Positions 1 to 11,737 of a DNA stretch of 64,000 nucleotides are shown piece after piece. How positions within the stretch are numbered: the stretch's first letter is position 1; the number at the start of each line of letters is the position of its first letter. The notes under the pieces were generated by a model. It was not told where the DNA came from. It did not search any database and saw nothing but the letters and a program-made list of their open reading frames with translations. The stretch lies in assembly GCF_050947875.1 (NCBI RefSeq), contig NC_134568.1, positions 202,741,729 to 202,805,728 on the forward strand, written 5' to 3'. Made by a program: the position numbers and the translations under genes. The stretch comes from Dermacentor variabilis. Lineage: Eukaryota > Arthropoda > Arachnida > Ixodida > Ixodidae.

Positions 1-1696
1 ACCAAGGCAAAAAGAATCGTCGTGTTAAGCTGAAATTACAGTGGGACAGCATCGAGTTGTACATCCAAGATTAGGTCAAAGTTAACTGTCATAAAATACG
101 TCTAGGGCGAAAAGCATCTGCCGTTTTGGTGGCATACAGAATCAAACGCTTTGATTGCACAAGGCTTAGTGAACTACGAGTGAGTCACTTCTCGCCGATG
201 ATGTTTCATTGCATTCAGTATTTTAATATAGGAGGCCTCAAGGGCCTAATTTTAATACGACCATTGAAACATCTGGGCAGGAGTGGACGAACCATTAGTG
301 AAAAATATCGGCTCAAGTGGTCACACCATACGCCATGAATGGTAAATGAATTCGTTAAGAATAGGTAACGGAGAATCTGTATAAGAGATCTGTAAAAGGT
401 AATCTTTAATTTTTATGCAGGAATGGGCTTTGTTTGCACTGCTGACAGCAAGAAATCTCTTATACTCAATAAACTGAACGACGATTGTGCAAGGAGAAGG
501 ACAACAAACTCATCTAAAGCGGATGCCTATAATTGAAATGGTACATATCGCACAAGAATGTTGTCACGATAATCTTATGTGATCACGTATCCTAAGCATG
601 CGCAAATAGGCAATTATGCTCTACGCTGTGAACACGCTAACCGTTACAAAGGTGCACATTTTCCAATTTTTCTTGAAGCCTGTATTTTCTGTTCCTGAGT
701 AAAGGTATCTTGCGCTAAATTATGCTTTTATCAGGTCTAATGTAACGTGCGACCTAATGCGTATATCAATCGGAATGAAATTTGCAGGAGCCAACAATAT
801 GTAACGGTGGCGCTAGGTGCAATTTCACCGCAGGTATAACATAACTGACATGCGCTGAAATTAAATGCACATTGCACCTCCAAATATTGTAACATCGACG
901 CTACTTTCAGATGTAACGAAGCATAACAAAATATCCAATATCCATGTGGATCGATCTTCCCATTATTTATGCAAAGAGCGCCGCTTGCTTTAAAAATGAG
1001 AAAATGTGCAACTAGATAAACGTTACCGTGTTTACGGTGTAGTGAAGCATCTTGGCGCTCTGCGCTCTTATTGTACTCCACTACAACATACTTGAGCTAC
1101 AGTATTGCCGGAAGGAAACCCGGACACAGCACAGTGTTCAAATCAAGAACAGGGAACAAGACTGAAACTATTAGCCGGTAGTGTAGCCACTGAAAAGGCA
1201 GGAAGCAGCCAGAAAAGAAAATCATGCACATGCCCAGAAATTTGCTTAAGTGGCAGCCTCATGAAATTAATTTCCGATGCATCTTACTTATGGCGTCAGC
1301 GCGTCTATTTTTTGCTGGAACTCTGACGTAAATGTGTCCCTTGAACATGCTTATTGAAGTGGAATGGATGGCGTACACATTTCCGCCTCCTTTATTTGGT
1401 AGCATTATCCTTAAATTATTGAGCCAGCGCGCTTTGGGAAAACACTGAAACGTTTGTTGCTGACCTTTCGATCCAAGATCCTTGAGTGCGCCAAATAGAA
1501 TTCAATAAAGAGCATGCAAGTGTTCATGCAGTGATTTTTTTTAGATGGTTGCCGCCAAAGGCTTCTGCTTCTTAATAACTTCACACAATGTCAGTTGCCA
1601 GTACTTTTGCTGTATTAATAGAGGCTGCGTAGCGTTTCAGAGATCTGTGCCGAGACCTCTCACTCCTTGAAAAAAAAACGCAGTACTTTGAATGAA
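1..1696. other. No gene recognised
   Basis: AT-rich sequence with only short open frames on both strands (70-114 codons). None shows a familiar motif, splice pattern or repeat. I see no transposon ends here. Confidence 0.5.
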
Positions 1697-1899
1697 TTCT
1701 GGGGTAATACGTACCAAAACCGCGATTTGATTATGAGGCACGCCGTAGTGGGAGATTCCGGATTAATTTTTACCACCAGGGGATCTTTAACGTGCCCCCA
1801 ATGCACGGGACAAGGGCGGTTTTGCATTTCACCTTCATCGAAGAACGGCCACCACGGCCGGTATTTGATACCGCGTCCTCGTGCTTAGCAACGCAACAC
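1697..1899 (-). mobile_element. Ruka-like tRNA-derived SINE, decayed
   Basis: On the minus strand a degraded tRNA-like head near 1899 is followed by the body shared with the other copies in this window: 'aaaccgcgatttgattatgaggcacgccgtagtgg' as read on plus, split here as aaaccgcgatttgattatga and ggcacgccgtagtgg, at about 1717-1752. The tail is at the low-coordinate end. The match to Ruka is from memory of the family; the match to copies at 20434, 50005 and 51392 is seen directly. No clear target duplication. Confidence 0.75.
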
Positions 1900-2107
1900 G
1901 CAATACTTTGCTCGACATCCTAATTAATGGATGTGTCCGGGGATACGTGACAGGACTCAAGATACTTTTCGGAAACTAACGGTTCAGTAAGCTCATATAT
2001 AGATCGGCCATCGAAAGCTGACTCGTTGCGTGTGCCAAGTGCATTCAGCTCAACTGAAAAAGAGATGTAGCCTTTCTGCGTCGTGATCTGAAGCGATGTG
2101 TCATCAT

Positions 2108-2450
2108 CAACAGCCCATTAATATCCACTGCAGGGTGAATGCCTCTCCCTGCGATCGGCCATTACTCCTGTCTTACGCCAGCTGAGCCCATCTTACGCCT
2201 GAAAGTTTCCTAGTGTCATCACGCAACCTAATTCTCTGCCGTCCTCGACTGCGCTTGCCTTTTTTTGGCACCCTTCCTGTGACTATGTAATAGACCACAG
2301 GCTATCTGCTTCACGCATTACACGGCCTGCCCAGCTCCACGTCTTCTTAATGTCAACTAGGTATCAGCTACCCCCGTTTGCTCCCACATCCGCACCGCTG
2401 TCTTGGTGGTTGGAATCCGACAATTTCATTGAATAATGTTGCCTCTCTCT
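2108..2450 (-). mobile_element. RTE-type LINE 3'-end fragment
   Basis: The plus strand reads as the complement of the RTE 3' region seen at 40968-41345, 41346-41833 and 61083-61815. Shared landmarks are the cactgcagg/cctctccctgcgatc block near 2130-2150, the ctgccgtcctcgactgcgct block near 2238 and the ttaatgtcaactaggtatcagct block near 2347. It is 5'-truncated and has no open frame. Confidence 0.75.
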
Positions 2451-3159
2451 GCCCGAGCGTACAAGCTCGGTCAAATTAACGTGTAACTAAGGTTTCTCCG
2501 TCGACGGCTTCTGTGCAGGCGTTATATACGTGTCGCCGCCCGTGCTGTTGCGCTTGAAGGCGACGTCCCAACTGACGGGCTTGGGGATTTGCATCTGAAC
2601 AGACTTTATCGACTTTAGTGTTGCTCTGACCGATCAATCAGCTTGGGAAAGACTTTGGTAAGGCACAAAAGTGTTGCAATTTATCCATGGCGAACTGAAA
2701 ACGTTACCTTAGGAAGGAAACTAAACATAAATTTGTGACATCGCGATTTCACGGTCAGGTGCGCTTTGTAGTCTGCAGGTATTCCAGCGGGGATGTACGG
2801 CAACCTCATTCCAACTGGCGGCACGGAAGTGCAGAGCTCGTCAACGTAGGCCCATTCTTGACAAGCTTTGCACTTGATCGGAGTAAAGGAAGCTGGTCGC
2901 ACGTCCTGCAATGACCTATTAACAAAAGCAGAAGCCCATTCCAGGACGTCACCCTTTGCGCTTTGGACTCGAGTCGCCGAGAAGGAGTGCCTTGTTTGGC
3001 AACCCTGCGGCACCGAGGAAAATTCCTGCCTGCAATGTGGCGCGAGCCACGCATCTCGGCGGTGCCTTACGCGCTCTGTGCGGGCGGCGGAAGTGGCCGC
3101 GCCACTGCGGAGGGGGGCCAAAAGCGTGCCTGCCTGCGCGGCGGTTCCCGTTCTCTCAC
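2451..3159. other. No firm gene; possible intron of the gene starting at 3171
   Basis: Several 66-198 codon frames overlap on both strands in GC-rich sequence, which is expected by chance here. If the first exon at 3160-3171 is real, this stretch would be its first intron. I could not find a signal-peptide exon or a chitin-binding exon in it. Confidence 0.3.
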
Positions 3160-3171
3160 CTGACTGCCCAT
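3160..3171 (-). CDS. Candidate four-codon first exon of a cuticular-type gene (partial)
   Basis: On the minus strand an ATG at 3171 begins four codons (Met-Gly-Ser-Gln) that end exactly at a GTGAGA splice donor at 3159. The sequence around the ATG, cattgcaagcATG...TCAG/gtgag, closely matches the first exon of the cuticle gene at 38024-38035, cattgcaaacATG...TCAG/gtaag. A TATA box lies 63 bases upstream of the ATG, against 60 in the other gene. Both introns are phase 0. The likeness in sequence, spacing and phase suggests a paralogous cuticular protein gene whose later exons lie beyond the left edge of the window or have been lost. No second exon is visible, so the product is inference. Confidence 0.45.
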
Positions 3172-3226
3172 GCTTGCAATGTCCACAGTGGCTGGTGCGG
3201 ATGAATTGGCACGGCGCGGTGCTCGG

Positions 3227-3234
3227 CTTTTATA
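3227..3234 (-). promoter_or_regulatory. TATA box upstream of the 3171 start
   Basis: The minus strand reads TATAAAAG at 3234-3227. A start site would be expected about 30 bases downstream, near 3203, leaving a short leader before the ATG at 3171. The layout matches the cuticle gene promoter at 38088-38095. Confidence 0.5.
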
Positions 3235-3239
3235 GCTGC

Positions 3240-4136
3240 CCCAGCTGTTGCTTTCCCTTTCCAAAAGCCATTGAATCGTTACGAATTCTCGTTTGTCAGG
3301 TGCTGATTTCGGAAGAGTGGCCGAGTCGCTCCTGCCAACGTCACCCGGGCCACCTCCGCCGCCGCTATAGTGTGACGTCAGTGTCTGTACGCTTCTCAAA
3401 GAGACTTTCACAGAAATCGGGATCATGGGCTTCCTATACATCTTCCTCTGGATTTGCTTCTTGAGCGGGCCCCTGTAGTTTTCAGGTTCTTTCCCTATTT
3501 GGTAGCAATCCATTGGTCTCTTCAAACACACGGCACATAATTTTCCCGCAGAGTTGGCGACGCTTGGGAGGAAAATGTTGCCACGCGAGTGATAAGAAAA
3601 ATGTTGACCGCCTTTGAGAGAGAGAAAAAAATTAATGTTGGTTCTCGGAAGTAAAGCAGTAAACGCTTTCAGTCCAGAGCTCACTGATGGCGTTTTGCAG
3701 CGCTGTGGTTATTTGGAGAAATTAATGGAGCAATTCTTTATTTATGCATGCATTGCATGAACCAGTAGGGATACTTAAAGCATTGAGGTCTGTACTGGGT
3801 CACGTATTTGCGCATACTGCTCAAAAGAACCTCCGTAAACTGGTCTACTCGGTCATCAACATTGGTTTTGTCTGTGACCAGTGGCCAATCGGTGGTGCAT
3901 AAGAAATCATGTAAACCAACATAATCACCACGCTTGAAAGCAAAGCAAGATGATTAACTTATGGCACTGCAGTAACTCTGCCTCAGCGCTGGCTGACACA
4001 GAGGCTGTTATCTAAAATGACGGATGAAACTTATCGGGACGCACAAGGGAAATGTCAGAACGAGAGACATTTATAACTTGAGCTTTCTATAGGCAAAGGT
4101 CTAAGACGTTACTACGGGAATTGGCGATCAAGTTAT
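3240..4136. other. No gene recognised
   Basis: The first 200 bases could be the upstream region of the promoter at 3227-3234. The long minus-strand frame at 3067-3684 runs through the TATA box and exon candidate and has no recognisable content. The rest is AT-rich without visible features. Confidence 0.4.
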
Positions 4137-4140
4137 GCTG

Positions 4141-4207
<67 letters not shown>
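4137..4207. repeat. (TCAA)n microsatellite
   Basis: About 17 units of a tetranucleotide tcaa/aatc, followed by a degraded aaat/taat stretch to about 4255. Confidence 0.95.
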
Positions 4208-4208
<1 letters not shown>

Positions 4209-4555
4209 TTAAATCAATCAATAAATCAATTATTTAATTAATTCATTATTTATTATCCTTACAAAGAACAACCCTTAGGTCTAAGTGCGCCAGCATTAGT
4301 ATATAAGGAAAACTACAGGGTAATATAAGGAAACATACACACACCGACACAGGCTGAAGAAAAATAACAATTAGGAAAAGAAGAGCGTACACTAAAGAAA
4401 GCGAAAGCTAAACACAAAAGAAAAAAGTAGGAAAGCAGTTAATGAATGTGTAAAACTTAAAAACAACCCAAAGCTCGGAAAAGAACAATGACAGCCAATT
4501 ATGAAAATTATCCAGATCATCCAAATACGCTTCATAAAGACTCATTATTCTATGG
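4208..4555. other. No gene recognised
   Basis: A-rich sequence between two microsatellites. No motif recognised. Confidence 0.5.

Positions 4556-4651
<96 letters not shown>
4556..4651. repeat. (TAA)n microsatellite, low-coordinate flank of a LINE
   Basis: About 32 uninterrupted aat units. On the minus strand it sits immediately after the 3' end of the LINE (which ends in caataaat), so it is either the element's simple-repeat tail or part of a target array. A similar array is at 9131-9222. Confidence 0.95.
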
Positions 4652-4916
4652 TTTATTGACACACATCCAAAAAGCAAAACAAAGAAACGGGCCTGTCTAA
4701 GTCCACGAGGACTTGTGCGACTAGGCCCGGCAGAGTCGGTACAGCGATGTGTGGTTACATATCTACACAAAAAGTGAAAAGGTAGACATTTACATAATAA
4801 CACGTTTCTTTTTCAACTTTGAGAAGAATGTTTGGTAGTATTACCCGTTAAGAGACAATGCCATAGTAAATAAAGAGAAACACATAAACAACTTAAGTAA
4901 AGATCAGGACTAAATT

Positions 4917-7778
4917 TCAACATTTCATCAATAATTTCTTCAACTGTTTTTTCGAAGTTGCGAAGAAGAATTCATCGGCCAAATCATTAAATATTTTTGG
5001 GGTGTATACACTTCTTCTCGCTTCACCATACTTAGTAGTGGAATAGGGTACCTTAAAACGTTTTTTATTTCTTAACAATCGAGGTGCATCGTATGCCTCT
5101 TTGAATTCATCGCTCCAGTTATGCCGCATAATAACAGTTCTGGTAAATAAATCTTGCAATGTGCAAAATCCTAATTCCTGAAAAATATTATTGTCGTTAA
5201 GTGTAGTACCATAAGCCACATTTCTTAATATATCTTTAGTAGTTTATCAATCCGATTTTTCCAGTGCTCTGTACAAAAGGCGAAGATCGTTATCCCATAC
5301 CTCAGCACACTGTACGCTAGTGCATGCACTATCATTTTCTTGACTGGTTGAGATACTAAACCCTTTATGTTGAAAAGTAAATATGCAATACTACGTAGTT
5401 TGCCACACAAAAACGCCATGTGATGTTGCCAAGAGATGCCGCTGTTGAACGTTATACCCAGGTAATTGAATGTCTCCACATATTCTATAGCAGTACATTT
5501 ACATGAAATACGATGTTCATTATGTAGAAATATTGGCAAGCTTATTTTTTGAGTTTTTAATGGACTACGAAAGCACATGATTTTGCTTTTCTTAGCATTG
5601 ATATAAACACAGTTTTCTTCAAACCATTGCATAGCCTTATGGACTGCATTTTGTAGGGCGCTAATAGCTTCTTCATAATGCATATGACGAGTTAGTATAA
5701 CTGTATCATCTGCATATTGATACACAGTGGCTTTTGTAATTATCGTGGGAAAGTCGTTCATAAATAAATTGAATAAAAGAGGGGACAACACGGATCCCTG
5801 TGGAACCCCAGCTGTCATATATTTTCTAGCGCTAACAATTTGTTTACTGCCCATGACTACTTGTGATCTATCCTGTAAATAATTGCAAATAATATCAAAA
5901 AAGAGTCCCCTCAAACCCAAACGAAACAACTTTTCTAATAAAATATCGTGATTTACAGTTTGGAACGCTTTTGCTAAATCTAAAAACAAAGCGCAACTAT
6001 ACAGGTTCTTATCTAGAGCAGAATATAATTCATCGGTGAACTCTTCTAACAGTGTAATAGTACCTCGCTCAGCAACAAATCCAAACTGTCTTGGTGTTAG
6101 GATTGAAAATTTCTTTAAGAAGGAAGTCATACAATCAAACAGAAACATTTCCAGTATTTGAGAGAGTATAGGCAAAACAGAGATGGGTCTATAGTTTTCA
6201 ACTTCATCTTTTTTTCCTGCTTTATAGAGTGGCTTAACAATCGCCGTTTTTAATGTCTCCAGAATGGATGCGGTGCTTATAAAACCATTAATCATAAAAA
6301 GCAGTATGTCTGCTAATGTATCAAAATTTCTTCTTAGTGTGGCCACAGCCAACCCATCTATACCAGGTCGTTTATTAGGTCGGAAACTAAATATTATTCG
6401 CCTCAGATCTTCCTTTGACAACGTGGGCAAAAAAGCAGATGCTTGAACAGTTTGCTTGAGTGAGCAAGTGTGTCTGTGCAATTGCGCAGTGTTAGAAAAA
6501 CGCGTGAAAAAATTATTGAAATTGTCTACTACTATATCTGGCTTCTCTGAAAAAGATTCTAAGAAATTCGCAGGTGCTGCAGTACTGCCTCGGAGCGTAA
6601 TTATTAAAGCCCAAGTTTTTGCAGAATTTTTGTGTGCTTGATTAAATCTGTCTAAGAAATACCGCCGTTTTGCTGATCTCAAGAGGGCAACGACCCTATT
6701 CCTCGCAATCTTATATTCCGTTTTCAAGTCTTGATTTTTCGGCGCACGCCTGCTCCTTTTCCACAAACAGTCTCTGTTGGAAATAGCTCTCATTATGTCG
6801 GCTGTGAACCAGGGGTAACTTTTTCTTTGTTTTTTGGTTGTTGTGTACATACTAGAAAGCTCAAATTTTTTCAGCTGCTCACAAAATTTTTCATAAACTT
6901 TAGCATAATTACAATCCTTAATCATTCCCGCCCAGTGAAACTGTGCGATCAAATGATCAAAATGTTTTCCTGTTGAAAATCTGCACTTCTAATTGATTAC
7001 TGTCATGTTTTTCTTCTGATTTGTCCTTTTCGGGCAGGGGTAAAAGTGCCATAAGGCGACATGCGACAAAATAGTGATCCGCTATCTTTTGCCTTATGAT
7101 ACATCCCTCTAAAGAATAATTTGGTGCTCCTATTGCTATGTGGTCTAGACAGGAGGATACTAGTCTATTTTGTAAGAGTTCTTCTCTTGTAGGTTGATTT
7201 ATAGTCATTTGTAAGCCATAGGTTGATAAGATGGAGAGGTAATCCGACGCAGTAGTCGAACTGATGTTCAATATATTATTGTTTAGGTCGCCCGCCAAAC
7301 AAATCTGATATGCTGTTTTGTGGCCTTCTAAAATTTCTTCAAGTTCACGCAAGAACCGTGTGACACTGTTATTAGGCGGACGATAAATAGCTATCAACAA
7401 TAATTCTGTGTTAGTAAACGTAATTTCTACTGTCAAACTTTCGGCATGGTTTAAAGAAATGTCCGTAACCACAGTGTCATATCTTATCTTAACAAACAAT
7501 GCTAAACCCCCTCCTCGTCGTTTCTGTCGTGACATGAAATGGGCTTTGTAACCCTTTAATTTGTAAATGTTAGTGCAGTCCTCTGGTACATTTGTTTCCA
7601 CTATTATAAATGCATCTACTACATCTGCGACTGATTCCGCTACCTCTCTAAATTCCTCCCAATATTTTCGTACACTTCTGATATTAATACTAATTACTGT
7701 GAAACCGTGTTCACGGCTGGTAGCAAATATATCTTTGAACTCATTGAAATTTGAAACAGAGGAAAAATTCGTCGCCAT
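4917..7778 (-). pseudogene. LINE ORF2: APE-type endonuclease and reverse transcriptase, two frameshifts
   Basis: The first segment (7778-6957) is an endonuclease/exonuclease/phosphatase domain with SINIRSV, VETNVPED, YRPPN, LAGDLNNN and LDHIA. Its terminal S-D-H motif reads ADH. An extra T at about 6957-6960 shifts the frame. The next segment (6952-5225) carries the reverse transcriptase, with YRPISVLPILSQI, FLDLAKAFQTVNHDIL, GVPQGSVLSPLLFNLFMNDF and the catalytic YADD. A 2-base AT surplus at about 5225-5230 shifts the frame again, and the last 100 codons (5219-4917) are the C-terminal domain. Apart from these two indels no stops interrupt it. It would nick target DNA and prime cDNA synthesis from the element RNA. 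Confidence 0.9.
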
Positions 7779-7824
7779 GTTGCTTATGAAATTTTAAGAA
7801 TATCGGCTAGAGTCTTAATTCGTA

Positions 7825-8801
7825 TCAGGGTGCATCTTCATTCTTCTTCACGAAAATACTTCCGCCCTTGACCCATGCAAATGTGTAGTTCTTTTCTTTT
7901 GCTGTAGTTCTAGCTCGCCAGAACAGATTTCGGTTCATTCTTGTCAGATTATCATTGATGAAAAGCCTCGACAGCTGTCCAATTTGATGCAAGCGTCTTA
8001 GCTTCCCCCGCGCATCAAACCACGCACCCCTTGCGGTCACGGAAGAAAAACGCACTCGTACTGTTGGGTTCGTTTTATGTTTGTTTGGTAAGCGATGCAC
8101 CGCCTCGATATCCGAGCTACAGAAGTCTGATAGCTCCAGTTTGCTGGCTATGTTCGATAAGACTTCTTTTAGGTTTTCCTCGTGTTCTACAGGTAGCCCT
8201 TCAATTTCCATATTTACTTTTCTGCCATAATGTTCGCTCTCATTTAGATCCTGTTGTAGCTGCTGCAGCTGTTCCGCCTGTGTTTCCAGTTGCGTTTTCA
8301 TGTCAGTAATTTGTGCTTCACGCGCAGCTTCCTGTTCTTTACTGGCGGAAAGCTGTGCTAACACCATGTCGTATTATTTAGACAAAAAGGAGTTTGTTTC
8401 TTCTAGGTCTTTCATTGTCGTGCTCAAGTTTGTGAATTCTGCTTTCAGGAGGAGCAGAGAATCTACTTTTCCATGTAAAGTCAGCAAAGAGGTCAAAGTT
8501 TGCTTAATACCCGCCAGCTCTGACATTAACGTGGCTTCTGAAGTGTCTTCTTCTGGTGGAGTCGTACTCGTAGACTGTGAGCCCGCCCCCCCCCCCCTCG
8601 TTGCTTTACCGCGCGACACGTTTTGCACACCCATGATTCACGTTTACTTTGACTCTTCGCTGCGAAAGTATTTGGAGCTACACCTGAGCAATGTTGACCC
8701 AAATGATATGGGTTCCCGCAATCCGAACAAGTAATGAAACGACCATCATCGGGTAGCAGTTTGTTACAAGCAATACAATTGTCCATAATAACACTCAACA
8801 A
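7825..8801 (-). pseudogene. LINE ORF1: PHD-type zinc finger plus coiled coil, two breaks
   Basis: The N-terminal part (8801 down to about 8600) has a PHD-like finger, with pairs C-x2-C near IACNK, CSDCG, YHLGQHC and CKTC. The frame then shifts at a run of 11 or so cytosines (8587-8599 on plus). It resumes as a Ser/Thr-rich linker and a leucine-rich coiled coil (8634-8374), where an in-frame TAA falls at about 8374-8376. The same frame continues from 8367 through more coiled coil (LQQLQQDLNESE) and an RRM/transposase-22-like C-terminal region containing RLPNKHKTNPTVRVRFSS. The product would be an RNA-binding nucleic-acid chaperone acting with ORF2. It precedes ORF2 by 46 bases. Confidence 0.8.
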
Positions 8802-8860
8802 GATACACTCTGCAGTCGGCAGCCAACACCCTTAGTTAGATTCACAAGGTAAGTACAGTA

Positions 8861-9130
8861 CCTGTAAAATATGTGTGTTAATGTCCGGTTGTTGAATCGC
8901 CGCCGACTGCAGAGCGTCCCGTGCTGCAGGCTGTTTAAGTAGGCGTTTCTGCCAGGGTTTCCAGAGGTTGGTGTGATTTCCCAAAAGCCTTCTGCGATGA
9001 CGTTTCTGAAGTGGTGATGGCTTGAAAACCGGATGAATGCCCAATCCAGCAGTAGAATCTTCTCGGATGATAACACGTGCGAGCCTGTAAAATATGTGTG
9101 TTAATGTCCGGTTGTTGAATCGCCGCCGAC

Positions 9131-9131
<1 letters not shown>
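8861..9131. repeat. 48-bp direct repeat in LINE 5' region, period 223 bp
   Basis: The segment starting cctgtaaaatatgtgtgtta and ending cgccgccgact occurs at 8861-8908 and again at 9084-9131, identical by eye. On the LINE's own strand the outer copy begins the element right after the (TAA)n array. This resembles the tandem 5' monomers of some LINEs, which often carry the promoter. Confidence 0.85.

Positions 9132-9222
<91 letters not shown>
9131..9222. repeat. (TAA)n microsatellite, high-coordinate flank of the LINE
   Basis: About 30 units of taa abutting the 5' end of the minus-strand LINE. It is in the same sense as the array at 4556-4651. Confidence 0.95.
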
Positions 9223-9779
9223 GTGATTGTAGCGTTGTACGGCTGAGAACAATCTTGAAGGTTTTATTCTAGGTCACGACAACTGCATTCCAAGCGGTCA
9301 TTCCAATGGGCTGTTTCAAAAATACCAGTGTGTACTATGGTGTTGGATGAGGAACCCTAAGTGATCAAAATTATCTTGGAGGCCCCAATCCATCATAAAG
9401 ACACACCCTTATAGTCTACGTGCTCCTTTGAGATGTAAAGCCATGGCGATCATTTGCACAAGCCAACCCTCATGTATGTACCGCCCAATCGTAGCACAGC
9501 CGTACCCTAAATTTATGCCATGAGTGATGGGCCATTAAAATAAAGTCATGAAATCTGTTTTAAAAATTCTGTTACCATTGGGCGAACATAAAGCAATCGT
9601 CTTCATCAAACCGTAATCTCTTTGGTGAACTACGCGCACCATATCAGTAGTTAAATTCTTTGTAATTTTTCAGTGACATGGGATCTACTGGAAAATTATT
9701 TAATGGTGAAAACACCTTGCTGGGCAATAAGGGTCCCCGGCAATGAGCCTAGGCTGCTGACGAATTAGCTAATGGTGCA
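9223..9779. other. No gene recognised
   Basis: No open frame of note, no repeat ends seen. Confidence 0.5.
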
Positions 9780-10310
9780 TACCACAGTGTAGTGACGTCG
9801 AGCTCGTCGCCATTCGACGAAGCCTGGCTCGTCGCCCGCCGGGCTACCCTTACACAACATCCGGACTCCCGGACCACGTGCCATCTTCCCTGCAACCTGT
9901 GCCGGACAAAGCCTTCTGGAGCAAGGACTGCTCGCTCCTACTCAAGCTGAGGATAGGATGTATGCGTACAGACCCAAAAGACTCTTCCGGCAGGGTCGGG
10001 CATACCTCTCCCGAATGGATTCACTGTCAAGCAGATGAGACCCTGGCCCACATTTTTCCAGAATACTCAGATCACAACGCCTAAAGTAGCGGGAGACTTA
10101 TGAAAGTCTTCGATTTCGCTGAGGACATCGAACTTTCCGCCCGCGTCTAGATCCACATGGCCCATCGTCCCATTCTAAATCATGGTGCTGGACGAGCATT
10201 ATCTCTTCCTGTCCGTGATGTTTCCTGCCGACGAGCTGGCCACGCGCCGCACTTACCTTTCCTCTTCTCCTTCTACTCTTTCTCTTTTCCTATATCCTTC
10301 CCCCAACACC
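9780..10310 (+). mobile_element. LINE 3'-terminal fragment (RNase H-type LINE tail)
   Basis: A frame at 9878-10084 ends in the zinc-tail pattern common to the other RNase H LINEs here (CQADETLAHIFPEYSDHNA, with the first cysteines lost). It is followed by frameshifted C-terminal codons and a pyrimidine-rich 3' region (ttacctttcctcttctcctt). Upstream, translation in another frame gives a matching 'LVARRATLTQHP' stretch. Strongly decayed. Confidence 0.65.
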
Positions 10311-11737
10311 GCGGTCAAAGTGTGCACCAGTGCGTGAGACACGTTACCGCGGTTTTTCCTTTTTATATAGCCACTTACTCCTCCCCCTCCTGTAGCATTT
10401 CTTCCTTGTGTCTTTTTGTTTCGTGGCTATTGCGTTCGTGTTCGTCTGGGTAGTGCTTGAAATGTGGCATTGAAGAGGGAACTGCTTTGCACATACCCAA
10501 GAACATCTCCAATTTACGAACTCCTAGGAGCATTTGTTTTATACTTTGCTGCTTTAGAAATGATATCACAGTATTTTTTCTAATCACTGCTTGTGGTATG
10601 ATCAACGTTTTAAGCATAATTATCATGCCAGAGAAGATGAATAGTTGGTGACACCTATAGATTACCAATACATCCTTAACTGCAGTTGATAAAAAAGAGA
10701 AAAAAGAAAGAGACCGTGATCTCCCTCGCTTCGGCTCACGCAGCAATGAGACGGCAACAGTCACGTCACTCATAGGCGCATGCTGATTACGTGACAGTTG
10801 CTTTCTTAGGCACTGCCGTTTCACTTTATTCTGGATTAAATTTGTGGAAAACATTATACACCGTAGAATTGAACAAGCTCAAGAAGTACCAATTCTCGAA
10901 GTAGTTACAAAGTATTCGCATAATGGGGGGCTTCAAGGCTACCATTAGTATCAAACGTGTCTCTCTTTCGATCAATAAGTAAAATATCCTAATCTTTATA
11001 ATTGCTTCCCTATTTACTACCTCGGTAATGCATAATGTACTAGTTTGGCAGGTAGTAAAAGCCATCCCGAGGTTCTTTTCTACCACATCCTTTCTATATT
11101 TAAGAAATTTCGAAAGCATCTTCGGAAAAAAACTTTGTGCAGTAGAACTCTCAGTTTGTATAAGCTGAAGACAAGAAAAATCGAAAGAAAAATTTGTTCA
11201 TAGAAAGGCAAAGAGGTGAGCCCGAGCTCCTTGTGAGCTCTAACCTGCTATATTCGGCGTCTGGAGAAGGGACAAGGGGAACGAAAGAGGGGAGGGTGTA
11301 TTTTAATGACAATTAAATAATGCCTCTTTAGCGCACGCGTTTAGAGTGACTCTATAGCGCACACAGGAACATCACGTGCAAGTTCTCTAGAATACCCCTC
11401 GTGTTTGCCCTGTGCCTTGATTGCACGTCATCTACAGCTGCCGTTATAAGCCACTAGCAGTTGCCTAGATCCGTAATTGATCGCTTACTGCGGTTGTGAT
11501 GAGCAATTAGCTTTCATAAGTTACAGGTATCCGCACCAGACAAAGAATGACAGGGCAGTGGAGTTAGAACGTGTAATGTTGATAACCTTACACGCGAAGC
11601 TAAAGTAAAAATGGTGATTAATTGATTGGTATGGTATATTAAGGCAGAAATTTTCACTATCTCGGCTAGACTATCATTATACCTAAGTGTGATATTCCGG
11701 AGTCGACAATAAAGCAAACAACCTAAGAATTGTGCTT
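10311..11737. other. No gene recognised
   Basis: Open frames up to 159 codons on minus (10375-10854) lack any known motif and have a TE-poor, AT-rich composition. I see no exon-intron pattern. Confidence 0.45.

Larger units (their letters stand above)
4652..9131 (-). mobile_element. Nearly full-length LINE (CR1/jockey-type) with PHD-finger ORF1
   Basis: A two-ORF non-LTR retrotransposon on the minus strand. In order it has a 5' region with a 48-bp repeated segment (9084-9131 and 8861-8908), ORF1 (8801-7825), ORF2 (7778-4917) and a 3' untranslated region ending in caataaat at 4652. It lies between two (TAA)n arrays. A PHD finger in ORF1 is known from CR1-type elements, but I cannot settle the clade without a tree. 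All breaks are single: a poly-G length change and one stop in ORF1, and two small frameshifts in ORF2. It is therefore a fairly recent but inactive copy. Confidence 0.85.

Noticed and set aside
2681..3121. 146-codon minus-strand open frame
   Set aside because: It is overlapped by several equally long frames on both strands in GC-rich sequence, and it begins inside what would be an intron of the candidate gene starting at 3171. No motif.
4140..4206. Possible CRISPR or satellite array
   Set aside because: Simple tetranucleotide repeat with no spacers; the genome is eukaryotic.
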